From Fibrobacterota bacterium (GTDB taxonomy: Bacteria > Fibrobacterota > Chitinivibrionia > Chitinivibrionales > Chitinispirillaceae), in NCBI GenBank assembly GCA_023436145.1, contig JAEZKP010000097.1:40025-104024 (forward strand): a stretch of DNA of 64,000 nucleotides, written 5' to 3'. The notes under the pieces were generated by a model. That model ran no database searches. It was not told the DNA's origin and was given only the letters and a program-made list of their open reading frames with translations. A program made the position numbers and the translations under genes. Within the stretch, counting starts at the first letter, position 1. Every line of letters begins with the position of its first letter. Below, piece after piece: positions 54,615 to 62,856 of this stretch.

Positions 54615-57404
54615 TTAAAACTCTGCTTTAAAGCCGGTTCCCAGCATTGGAAACATGCTGATTTTCATTTTATCGGTATAATCGTAATTATAGAATTCGA
54701 ATTCAGGACTCTTATAAAAAAGCCAGCTTAAATTCTGCAAGTCAAAGTATAGAGAAAAGATCCATTTATTATAAATAATCTTTTTATCTACACGAATGTC
54801 CAGTTGAAAGAACGGGTCCATCCGTTTTGAGTTTTTATCACCTTCGATTGGGCTGTAGTAAAGATAATTTTCATCATACTCAGCACCCAGAATGGGGGTA
54901 ATTGGTTTACCGGTGACATAACGCAGACGGAAACCCAGATCCCATTGCCTTCTTAAATGCCAGCTTCCCAATACCTGGAGATGGTTTGTTTCGTCTTCAT
55001 CGTAAAGGTACCATTTACCTTTGTTACGGTCATAGCGTTGCGTTCTGGAAAGTGTGTAAGCGATCCAGCCGAAGAAACGGTCTGTTTGCATATGACGCAG
55101 CATTATTTCCAATCCATACATTCTGCCTCTGCCACGGTCATAAAATAAAGTTGGTTTTTCGCCGGTTTCGCTGATATCCTGACTGTTTGAATATTCAGGG
55201 ATATCCCATTGATTGTTAAAATAGAACTGAACATCAGAATTAATAACATCGGTTATTTTCCATTCGTGTCCGGTAACAAAATGAGCAGCTTTTGTGGTTG
55301 CAAGAAAAGGATTGCCCCAGACAGAATGGATTGCCTGTCCGACCGGTTTGGGTGATTGATTATAATTTCCAATTGCAGCTTTTAAAACATGAGCATCATT
55401 AATCTGAAATCGCCCGGACAATCTGGCGGAAGGATCACCCGAAAAACCTCTGGAATTATCAAAATCGTTGTAATTCCAGAATTCAGGAATGATCGAACCA
55501 TCATGCTTTAGTTCGGAATAATAATCATATCTGATGCCTGGTATAAGCAGCAACTTTTTACCAACTTTCCATTCCAGATTGAGGTATGCACCAGTTTCTC
55601 CAAAAAGCCAGTCATTATCTTTGGAATGGTTAATCTTACCTGTCCAGTCTTTTATTAACAGATCGATATCCCAGACGGATAAGTCGATGTCCAGACCTGT
55701 AATCAGGGATAATTTGTCATTAAATTTGACGGTTAATTGATCTCTGATATAATGTTCTACCCCGTCACTTTTGGATTTGAAAAATCCAAAGGGGGACCAG
55801 GCACTGTGGAGGTTGCTGATTGAATATCTTGCACTGTTACTGACTTTATCATTTATCTTTAAATCCCAGCCGGCCATTGCCAGATTTGTGGTTATGCTCA
55901 TGCCAAAGCGATCCTGTGCTTTAGAAATCTCATCACTTCCTGATTCCATGTCCGGCATAATCAGTGCCAGACTGTCTCTGTTACCAAAAAATGTAACAAA
56001 AAGGTGATTGTTTTTAGAAAAGTTAAAATCGGTTCTCAGTACATAATCCCAATAAAAAGTAGACATGGTAAAAGGAAACTTGTCGCTGAATTTTTTGGTA
56101 ACGAATTCAGCAATATTACCTATAAAGCTTCGTCGGGCAGAAGCCAGTAAGGATATTTTTTTGGTAATAGGACCTTCAACGAAAAATGACGCATCAATGC
56201 TGCTTATATCAAAAGTGCCATGCCAACGGTCGGTGGCGGCCTGCTTTCCTTTCAGCTCTATGGCCCCTGCAATACCCCCGCCATAGCGTACCCCGAAACC
56301 ACCGGGAAGAAACTCTATTCCATCCAGGGCTTCCGATGTGTAAGTTGACTTTAGTCCCCCATAATGGTAAAGAAGCGGAATAGTTACTCCATCGAGGTAA
56401 AATCTTGAATCCCAGGTTGGAGCACCGCGAACCACAACTTCTCCGGACATCATGCTGGGTCTGGAAACTCCGGGCATGGCCTGAACCACCTTGATAGCAT
56501 CTCCACCCAGTCCCGGGATTCTTCTGATTTCCTGAACAGTCAACTGACGTCTGCTGACTTCCTTTTCTTCAGTTTTTCCATAAACCACTATTTCATAATC
56601 AGAATAGTTTAACTTTACTATATAATATTTGACATCTAACTCCTCATCAGAAGTTATCAGTTCTTTAGTCTCGAAATTAATGTATCCTATTGCAATAACC
56701 TGAATTTTTACAGAACAGGATGGAAGAGAAAAGAATTGGAATCTGCCCATTGAGTCGGTTGTGGTAGTCAAATGGCCGTCCTCAATGTTCTGCCCGGGGA
56801 TAGAGCCTATTCTGGAAAGATACTTATTAAAAGGTAAATTTAATGCAGAATCACAGCCAGAATCGGGAAATGTAAGTACCACCAGTGCATCAGCGACAGG
56901 CTGACGGGTACCTTTTTCCAGGAGAGTGCCTGAAAAGTTAACCACTTGAGGAATCGAATCTATTGCATCCTCCAGTCTGAAATGGTACTCATATTGGAGA
57001 ATGACTGCAACGGTATCAGCTCCGGCTAATGCAGGCGTAAACTTAAACTGTCCGCATGCTTTCATCGCATTGGTATCCAGGACAGGATGAATTCCTTTTA
57101 CTAAGCTTACACTGTCCACATTTCCGGATTCGTTCACCAGTAATTCCAGAATGACAGAACCGCTTACGCCTTGTTTAATAAGTTCAGGCGGGTATTCAGC
57201 ATTGACAAAATTTATCAATTGGGGCATCTGAGTGATTGCTACAGCTGAATCTGATAATAAAGAATCCACAGTTTCCGGTGATTCGGTAACCTCCAGAGTA
57301 ATCATCTCATCTTGCTCAGAAGGAGGTTCAAGAGTCTGAGAGTATGTAATTTCAAAAAATGAGCACAGAAAAATTATTCCTGTACTGTAAAGAAATCCCT
57401 TCAT
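54615..57404 (-). CDS. TonB-dependent receptor with N-terminal TonB-C-like domain
   Basis: A 929-residue outer-membrane receptor. After the signal peptide (1-22), residues about 61-143 are a TonB C-terminal-like domain (YPPELIKQGVSGSVILELLV, GQFKFTPALAGADTVAVILQ). A carboxypeptidase-regulatory-like domain (about 155-270), the plug (VVRGAPTWDSRFYLDGV, GGFGVRYGGG) and a C-terminal 22-strand-like barrel ending FKAEF follow. Normally the TonB domain is on a separate inner-membrane protein. Here it sits on the receptor and probably contacts the cognate TonB or peptidoglycan. The substrate is unknown. Confidence 0.9.
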   Translation of the reverse strand: MKGFLYSTGIIFLCSFFEITYSQTLEPPSEQDEMITLEVTESPETVDSLLSDSAVAITQMPQLINFVNAEYPPELIKQGVSGSVILELLVNESGNVDSVSLVKGIHPVLDTNAMKACGQFKFTPALAGADTVAVILQYEYHFRLEDAIDSIPQVVNFSGTLLEKGTRQPVADALVVLTFPDSGCDSALNLPFNKYLSRIGSIPGQNIEDGHLTTTTDSMGRFQFFSLPSCSVKIQVIAIGYINFETKELITSDEELDVKYYIVKLNYSDYEIVVYGKTEEKEVSRRQLTVQEIRRIPGLGGDAIKVVQAMPGVSRPSMMSGEVVVRGAPTWDSRFYLDGVTIPLLYHYGGLKSTYTSEALDGIEFLPGGFGVRYGGGIAGAIELKGKQAATDRWHGTFDISSIDASFFVEGPITKKISLLASARRSFIGNIAEFVTKKFSDKFPFTMSTFYWDYVLRTDFNFSKNNHLFVTFFGNRDSLALIMPDMESGSDEISKAQDRFGMSITTNLAMAGWDLKINDKVSNSARYSISNLHSAWSPFGFFKSKSDGVEHYIRDQLTVKFNDKLSLITGLDIDLSVWDIDLLIKDWTGKINHSKDNDWLFGETGAYLNLEWKVGKKLLLIPGIRYDYYSELKHDGSIIPEFWNYNDFDNSRGFSGDPSARLSGRFQINDAHVLKAAIGNYNQSPKPVGQAIHSVWGNPFLATTKAAHFVTGHEWKITDVINSDVQFYFNNQWDIPEYSNSQDISETGEKPTLFYDRGRGRMYGLEIMLRHMQTDRFFGWIAYTLSRTQRYDRNKGKWYLYDEDETNHLQVLGSWHLRRQWDLGFRLRYVTGKPITPILGAEYDENYLYYSPIEGDKNSKRMDPFFQLDIRVDKKIIYNKWIFSLYFDLQNLSWLFYKSPEFEFYNYDYTDKMKISMFPMLGTGFKAEF

Positions 57405-57439
57405 TGTATTTTTCTCCTTCTGAATTAATCAGTTTATAT

Positions 57440-58219
57440 TCAACTTAAAATAACAAACCTAACCGGAATAATTATCCATGCAGCTACAACCTGATCACTT
57501 ACCATAGCTGGATAGAATTCCATATCTTTTGTAGCAAGCATAGCCTGCTGAGCCGAATCAAATCCAATATCAGTTAAAACGGTCGCTTTTTTGATTCTTC
57601 CGTCAATATCTACAAGAACCTTCAATTTCACGACGCCTTCCACCTGGTTTTCCAGCATTATTTTACTGTAAAGAGGTTTGACTGTTTTTTTGAATTTCGG
57701 TGCCTGCGTTATTGATGCTATAGAAACTACAGTCCCTTTGATTTCTTCTTCGCTGGCTGAGATAGTGTCCACTTCCTTATCGAGTGTATTTCCCAATTTA
57801 CCTATTACTGCATCCGAGAGACTGCCTGTGGAGCCAAGCCCCTGAGAAAATACTCTTTTTAATCCATAAATTCGCCGCACCGGCTTATCAGAAGATTTCT
57901 CGACGGCTGTCTCCTGCTGAGCTTGAACTGGAGCAGGTTTTTCAGTCAGATCAAGCGGCTTTTTGAAACTGGGTCCTACCGGATTCTTTCTTATTGGTAG
58001 TGGCTCTTTTTCGATCTTTGGAGCACTCTCAGGGATATTTATAACCAGCTGTGTGCGGTAAGACTTTTCCGTATTCAAAGAGTAAGTACAATTCTGATAG
58101 CGGTCTTTTTGGACAAAATAACCCATGCCAAAGAAAACTGAAGAGATAAAAATGAGAGATAAAAGAAAAAGCAGATCAAAAAAGTCCATTGAACCCACTG
58201 CTGCAGTACTAGTCTTCAT
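57440..58219 (-). CDS. tonB: energy transducer TonB
   Basis: A 259-residue protein with one N-terminal membrane helix (about 11-34) and a Pro/Lys-rich spacer. A TonB C-terminal domain (about 175-259) has GVVKLKVLVDIDGRIKKATV and MEFYPAMVSDQVVAAWIIIPVRF. It spans the periplasm and transmits ExbB/D energy to the receptor. GAGGAG precedes the start, and it follows the second exbD by 5 bases. Confidence 0.93.
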   Translation of the reverse strand: MKTSTAAVGSMDFFDLLFLLSLIFISSVFFGMGYFVQKDRYQNCTYSLNTEKSYRTQLVINIPESAPKIEKEPLPIRKNPVGPSFKKPLDLTEKPAPVQAQQETAVEKSSDKPVRRIYGLKRVFSQGLGSTGSLSDAVIGKLGNTLDKEVDTISASEEEIKGTVVSIASITQAPKFKKTVKPLYSKIMLENQVEGVVKLKVLVDIDGRIKKATVLTDIGFDSAQQAMLATKDMEFYPAMVSDQVVAAWIIIPVRFVILS

Positions 58220-58224
58220 TGAAA

Positions 58225-58689
58225 TTACTCCTCATGCAATACAAGTATGGAAAAATCCTTTATTCCTGCCTGGCTGCAGGTGAACATGACTTTTTTTAAT
58301 ACATCAAAAGACTGGTCCCGGTCTGATTGAATCATTATTTCTTTTGCAGAGGAATCTGTTAAAGTTTTATGTGATTTGATCCAATCCAGTAAAGCAGGGA
58401 TACTCATTGAATCACAACCGCGGATCGTGTTAACAGTTGTTATTACATTATTATCACAAATTAACTCGTCTTCGGTAAGTATGAGACTGCTGATTGTCTT
58501 TGCTGATGAATTGGAAGATGAGAGTGGAAGTCTAAGATCAGCTGAAGGTGTAACGTTATGCCCTTCAACAGAAAAGCTTTTTAGTAAAAAGACCAGAAGA
58601 ATAGTCATGACATCCACCAGAGATGTCAATTGCAACTTACATTCACAGGATGCATTCTTTCTGGATTGTAATTGGCTTAACCCGACCAA
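58225..58689 (-). CDS. exbD: ExbD/TolR-type proton-channel subunit 2 (Asp retained)
   Basis: A 154-residue protein with one membrane helix. The helix reads LTSLVDVMTILLVFLLKSF, with Asp26 at the place of the essential proton-carrying Asp of E. coli ExbD (in TPFIDVML). The periplasmic part ends DQSFDVLKKVMFTCSQAGI. The start is a TTG at 58689 with GGGAG upstream. It pairs with the other ExbD and ExbB and follows it by 3 bases. Confidence 0.9.
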   Translation of the reverse strand: MVGLSQLQSRKNASCECKLQLTSLVDVMTILLVFLLKSFSVEGHNVTPSADLRLPLSSSNSSAKTISSLILTEDELICDNNVITTVNTIRGCDSMSIPALLDWIKSHKTLTDSSAKEIMIQSDRDQSFDVLKKVMFTCSQAGIKDFSILVLHEE

Positions 58690-58692
58690 GAT

Positions 58693-59184
58693 CTACACTC
58701 CCTTCCTATAATTAATTGAAGCAGTTGATATTCCGATCTTTTGAAACCCAGCTTCTCTGCAGACATCCATTACCTTTACCATCTCCTGGAATTTAACCGA
58801 GTCTTTAACTGCTACTACTACTTCACTTTTATTATCAATAGCTACTCTGCGTTCAGCTATTTTTTCCATTAAAACAACATAAGAAGAGGTCTTGTCGTTG
58901 ACCGGAATCGAATCAAGAACCTGCTCACCATGTGCAATAGCCAGATACTCTGACGCAACTACTACAGTCAACTTTAGTTTTGGTTTTCCATTGCTTTGAT
59001 CCAGTCCCGGGGCAGCATCAGGTGGAAGTGAAAAAGAGAGTATCGATAACCGGGTGAACACCGCCATAGAAATAAGAAATGGAATAAGAATAATAAACAT
59101 ATTCATTACAGGTGTAACATCCAGATCATGCACCTGATCGGAAAAACAAACATTGCGGTCTGTTTTACTAAGCTGCATCCTCAT
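58693..59184 (-). CDS. exbD: ExbD/TolR-type proton-channel subunit 1 (Asp replaced by Asn)
   Basis: A 163-residue single-helix protein. The membrane segment is LDVTPVMNMFIILIPFL. At the position of the essential Asp of ExbD it has Asn28, so it probably cannot carry protons itself. The periplasmic tail follows ExbD (KFQEMVKVMDVCREAGF). It overlaps exbB by 17 bases. The two unlike ExbD subunits likely form a heterodimer in the motor. Confidence 0.9.
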   Translation of the reverse strand: MRMQLSKTDRNVCFSDQVHDLDVTPVMNMFIILIPFLISMAVFTRLSILSFSLPPDAAPGLDQSNGKPKLKLTVVVASEYLAIAHGEQVLDSIPVNDKTSSYVVLMEKIAERRVAIDNKSEVVVAVKDSVKFQEMVKVMDVCREAGFQKIGISTASINYRKGV

Positions 59185-59812
59185 TTTTCATCTCCCTGAT
59201 AGCATCGAGAAAAGTGGCTATACCATCATCTATATCTTTTATCAGTGCCTGTTGCCTGTTGTTCAATACGGTATACATGATCATACAGGGGACTGCTACT
59301 ATCAGCCCAAATGCGGTCGTGTTCATTGCTTCAGAAATACCGTCAGCTAACATTGATGCTTTACTGGCGGCATCTACGGAGCCAAGAGAACCGAATGATG
59401 TTTGAAGTCCAGTGATGGTTCCAAGCAATCCTAAAAGAGTGGCGATATTGGCGAATAATGAAAGGTAACTGGTTCTACAGAATAACCTGGGCAGCTCTTT
59501 GATGGATCTTTTCTCTACACTTTCCATGATCCCTTCGAATGCAGCTCCACAGGTATATCTTTCTACAGCAACCTTGATAAGATTATTAAAAGGGGTTTTT
59601 CTGCGATTTACAATTTTCATCGCCTGATCTGCATTTTTAACTTCTATGGCAGTAAGGACTTTATGAACCAAAGAGTCTCCATCAGTTCTGCAATATAAGT
59701 AGTAAAAGACAGATCTCTCCAGAATAACTGCACATGCAAATGCCAAAACTGCCAGTATTACCCACATGAATGGTCCGCCTGCAATAAACTGCTGAGCAAG
59801 AGATTGTATCAT
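59168..59812 (-). CDS. exbB: ExbB/TolQ/MotA-family proton-channel protein
   Basis: A 214-residue three-helix protein with the family core (FANIATLLGLLGTITGLQTSFGSL and NTTAFGLIVAVPCMIMYTVL). It forms the ring around the ExbD helices and powers TonB. It is first in the operon, with AAAGGA before the start. A 12-bp palindrome lies 72 bases upstream (59884-59895). The 17-base overlap with exbD ensures coupled synthesis. Confidence 0.95.
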   Translation of the reverse strand: MIQSLAQQFIAGGPFMWVILAVLAFACAVILERSVFYYLYCRTDGDSLVHKVLTAIEVKNADQAMKIVNRRKTPFNNLIKVAVERYTCGAAFEGIMESVEKRSIKELPRLFCRTSYLSLFANIATLLGLLGTITGLQTSFGSLGSVDAASKASMLADGISEAMNTTAFGLIVAVPCMIMYTVLNNRQQALIKDIDDGIATFLDAIREMKNEDAA

Positions 59813-59883
59813 CTGTTATCCTTTCCTAATAAGATAAAACGTTGGCGACCAGAGATTTCGCAAAATGCATGCCAATAGCGATC

Positions 59884-59895
59884 CTGAATATTCAG
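59884..59895. repeat. palindrome upstream of exbB
   Basis: CTGAATATTCAG is a perfect 12-bp palindrome 72 bases before the exbB start. It could be an operator for the Ton operon. It is not a Fur consensus. Confidence 0.4.
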
Positions 59896-60409
59896 TTCTT
59901 TTGGCTGTTGTCTGTTGTCACAGGAGGAATAAGACTGGTTAATAAAGGTGCTCTGGTGGTATAAGCGCTATTAAACATATCAGATTAATATATCAGAATG
60001 GTATATCAAAATAAGCTGCACCGGACGATTCTTCAGCATGCGTTCAAAGGAATTCGGGTTTGTATCATAGTTATATTTTGTAGTCTGTTGCAGTGAACGC
60101 GCAGCATGGAGATGAGAAAAGATACAAGCGGACGTCTGCCTTGCATAATGTATAGAATTAACTCTCGATCATTAATTATTCCGGCAGGATCATTCGATCC
60201 TCTCCATAATGAACGATTTTGTCAAAAGTACAGGAGAAAACTGATTGCCATGGCAATCTGGGCAGAGAGGGAAGATGCCATAATTATCTTAAAGGGTAAC
60301 AATCTGTCTGTATTTCAAGCAGCCATAAACATCCTTACCTGGTTTATTTTCAGAAAGAAACATCAATTATCCAATCCTAAATAGCTTTTAATGTCTTTAA
60401 GGGAGGGGC
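59896..60409. other. intergenic region with one doubtful small frame
   Basis: About 510 bases. It holds the exbB promoter. A 92-codon plus-strand frame (60106-60384) is present but has no ribosome site and no recognisable domain, so I treat it as doubtful (listed separately). Confidence 0.4.
60106..60384 (+). CDS. doubtful small protein
   Basis: A 92-residue frame with no ribosome site before the ATG and a mixed basic/hydrophobic composition (a hydrophobic stretch near ILTWFIF). No domain is recognised. It faces a DUF3606-like gene on the other strand. It may be a chance frame. I include it at low confidence only so the region is described. Confidence 0.2.
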   Translation: MEMRKDTSGRLPCIMYRINSRSLIIPAGSFDPLHNERFCQKYRRKLIAMAIWAEREDAIIILKGNNLSVFQAAINILTWFIFRKKHQLSNPK

Positions 60410-60538
60410 CTATTTTTTAGCAGCGATTTTTAAAGTGGTCGTGGTAATTTCCAATTCTTTAGCCCAATATTCAAGTTCGTGCTGATGTCCCAAATTGATC
60501 ATTACTAATTGATCGGGGATTTCCTGATTAACTTTCAT
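60410..60538 (-). CDS. small DUF3606-like protein
   Basis: A 42-residue frame from ATG 60538 to TAG 60410-60412. The product MKVNQEIPDQLVMINLGHQH continues ELEYWAKELEITTTTLKIAA. The INL, YW and LxIT/LxxA spacing matches DUF3606 (IxLxxxxEVxYWTKxFGVSxxxLxxAV). AGGTG stands 8 bases upstream. Such tiny proteins are common near other small genes and have no known role. Too short to be sure. Confidence 0.6.
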   Translation of the reverse strand: MKVNQEIPDQLVMINLGHQHELEYWAKELEITTTTLKIAAKK

Positions 60539-60564
60539 GAAAACACCTATGTCAATTGAAAGGT

Positions 60565-60593
60565 TAAAAAGAGTGACCCATTCAGGGTCACTG
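60565..60593 (-). terminator. terminator after the PepSY-like gene (minus strand)
   Basis: Read on the minus strand, AGTGACCC and GGGTCACT (8 bp) enclose a 5-base loop and are followed by CTTTTT. It ends the DUF6345/PepSY-like transcript before the DUF3606-like gene. Confidence 0.88.
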
Positions 60594-60619
60594 AACTAAG
60601 GAATAACTGAATCAACTGC

Positions 60620-61555
60620 TTACTTGATAATATTTTCCAGCATATCATCACTGATATCTTCTGCAACTGAAGCGTCCAATACAAAGTGTTCAAATTTATT
60701 AAACCGGGCTTTGTTTTCCAGATGGTAATCACAAAAAACGGAAACATGTGGAACCAGTAGTTTTTTGCCGCCCCTGGTTTCCGAGAGATAAGAATGCACT
60801 GCATTATCTGCTTTTATCCGGGATACTTTAATCTCTTCATTATACATGTTTTTTACCGTTTTTTTATTGGAGGCAAACTGTTTAAGTCTGGATTCAGTAG
60901 CAGAGAATTTAACCATTCGGCTAAGGGGTATTGGTTTGAGTTCAGGGTTACAGATTTCAAAGCCGCAGAGTTCCTCGTTGCCGGTGAAGGTTACTCTAAC
61001 ATAGGAAGTATTGTCAATAATATGATAACCGTTAATTTTTCTGGTAAACCGGTAGGTCTGAGTAATAAGGCGTTCGACCGGATCGGATTCGGTTTTTATC
61101 CAGTCCGATTCGGTGTTGGCAAAAACAAACCGGCTGCTCTCTTTTCCCAGCAGTTGCTGCATTTTTTGCTGAGCTTTTTGTTTCAGTTTATCATTTCCAT
61201 ATACAGAATCTGTTTTCAGAAGGCTCAGGTGAGGAGAATTGTAATAAAATCTGCCCTTTTTATGATCATATCCGGTAAATCTGCGAAGGCTGTCAGCGAT
61301 CCCGGCTGATTTTGACAATTGATCAATTTCTTTACCTGATCTGGAAGGAATTATTACTTCATATAAAGCCGGGCGTGAGTTAACTTGTGCAGTGTCAAAA
61401 AGCTCAGTATTGCTGAATGCCTGATTAACAGAAGCGGAAGGTGCTGAAGATCCCGAAAGAAAAGCTTTAACCTTATCATTCAGAATCAGGTCTGCCGAAT
61501 AAACAGAACCGGTTAACAGAGTAAGAATAAGTGCTGAAAAATATTTATTGTACAT
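60620..61555 (-). CDS. exported protein, propeptide/PepSY-like
   Basis: A 311-residue protein with a signal peptide ending VYSA. The middle (YRFTRKINGYHIIDNTSYVRVTFTGNEELCGFEIC) has the strand order of the FTP/PepSY domains found in thermolysin-type propeptides, which fold onto and inhibit peptidases. There is no protease catalytic motif. It lies 35 bases downstream of the DUF6345-like gene on the same strand, so the two are one transcript. A chaperone or inhibitor of that protein is plausible, but the match is weak. Confidence 0.6.
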   Translation of the reverse strand: MYNKYFSALILTLLTGSVYSADLILNDKVKAFLSGSSAPSASVNQAFSNTELFDTAQVNSRPALYEVIIPSRSGKEIDQLSKSAGIADSLRRFTGYDHKKGRFYYNSPHLSLLKTDSVYGNDKLKQKAQQKMQQLLGKESSRFVFANTESDWIKTESDPVERLITQTYRFTRKINGYHIIDNTSYVRVTFTGNEELCGFEICNPELKPIPLSRMVKFSATESRLKQFASNKKTVKNMYNEEIKVSRIKADNAVHSYLSETRGGKKLLVPHVSVFCDYHLENKARFNKFEHFVLDASVAEDISDDMLENIIK

Positions 61556-61590
61556 TATTGATTTCTCCTGTAAGGATAATTGCTGTTAAG

Positions 61591-62400
61591 TTAATATAAC
61601 GGATTACCAACAGTAGCCCACATGAGACAGCCCATTTGTGCTGGTGCCGGATAATCGGGGGCGTTCACAAATAATTCGGTGGCATAACTGTAGTCGGCGC
61701 CAGCCGTTGCGGGTTGTAAACCCCAATAACCTGTTTTTTCGTAAACCCAATGAATCTGTGCACATTTCCAGGCATTGTGTATGGTATTATTTTGAAAAGC
61801 CCACCTGGTCCAGAATTCTGTAGACATGGAATCCGAAAACCGGTGTTCAAATGTTAAAGCTCTATGCCCCTGGACAGTATGCACGCCTTTGAAGCAGTTT
61901 CCCCATCTTTGGAATTCTGTCATGCCGGTTGGGCAATCATCCACAGAATCAGCAGCAAACCAGCTGCATGCAGCAGCCTGAACCCATTTCAGGTACCCGG
62001 AGGCACCAAAACGGATATCAGACCAATTAGTCAGGGTATACTGCGGAGTGCATCCCAGGTATGGCCCGGTCCCACATCCATGACCGGCATAAAATACGAA
62101 ATCTACCTCATTTATCTCCGCATTGGTGCCGGTCCAACGGTTTGCAGTACAGGCTGCGTCCCGTACATTATGTATATACTGGACTTCACAGGGTAAACCA
62201 GCCGAATTGATAGCTCTGGAAAAGCCATCAGCATCATCATGAGCGGTAGAAAGATCGAGTAAAGGGTCACAACCGTTATAATAATAATCTTCAATACTGT
62301 AAGTTGAATACCACATATATGGCAGTACTGAAAAAGTTGAACATGCTACCATAAGTATGATAATACCAGCCAGTCTGATTACGCGGTTAAATATTTTCAT
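61591..62400 (-). CDS. DUF6345-like exported protein, possible caspase-fold peptidase
   Basis: Start at ATG 62400 with GGAGGG upstream. A 269-residue protein with a signal or lipobox (LMVAC, Cys20). The core has VDFVFYAGHGCG with His107 and, 38 residues on, VQAAACSWF with Cys145. An H-G-containing YAGHG followed by an AAC is the dyad pattern of clan CD peptidases (gingipain, caspase, metacaspase). The rest (FKGVHTVQGHRALTFEHRFSDS) fits DUF6345. Activity is inference only. It may be lipidated at Cys20. It heads a transcript with the PepSY-like gene. Confidence 0.65.
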   Translation of the reverse strand: MKIFNRVIRLAGIIILMVACSTFSVLPYMWYSTYSIEDYYYNGCDPLLDLSTAHDDADGFSRAINSAGLPCEVQYIHNVRDAACTANRWTGTNAEINEVDFVFYAGHGCGTGPYLGCTPQYTLTNWSDIRFGASGYLKWVQAAACSWFAADSVDDCPTGMTEFQRWGNCFKGVHTVQGHRALTFEHRFSDSMSTEFWTRWAFQNNTIHNAWKCAQIHWVYEKTGYWGLQPATAGADYSYATELFVNAPDYPAPAQMGCLMWATVGNPLY

Positions 62401-62856
62401 TAGAACGCCCTCCAAATAGGTGAAAAGTTAGGAAATTTATTAAAAGTTTATATATAAGGTCGTTTTACTGTTTAATAAATATTTATCACTATTTAATAAT
62501 AAAAGTAGAAAAGTGTCAATAAAATGTACGAAAAAGTGTTGCCAAAAAATGGCAACAATTTTGATTATCAGCTCTATCTGGTTGATTTAACTGAATAAAG
62601 GAGAATTTTGCTTTTCAAAGTAACTGAAAGTGAAATATTTGTAAAATCCTGAGCCAGCCTTCAGTGAAAGCTCTAAAGAAGATGTCTGTAGGCAAATGAT
62701 TGAAAGAAGGAACATAATTTATTGATACTCAACAAAATATAGGAGCCTCGTCTAGTTAGTTTCGCTGTTACCAAATTTAGCTAGCATTATTTTTGCTGCC
62801 TTATTGATCCTCATCTTTGCTAATCATATATTATAGGCTGTGGAGGAATAACAAAA
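62401..62856. promoter_or_regulatory. divergent regulatory region with inverted repeat
   Basis: 456 AT-rich bases between the DUF6345-like gene and the TIGR02147 regulator. An 8-bp inverted repeat TGTTGCCA/TGGCAACA (62537-62544 with 62550-62557, 5-base A spacer) is a candidate operator. Promoters for both genes are presumably here. No gene is supported. Confidence 0.5.
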
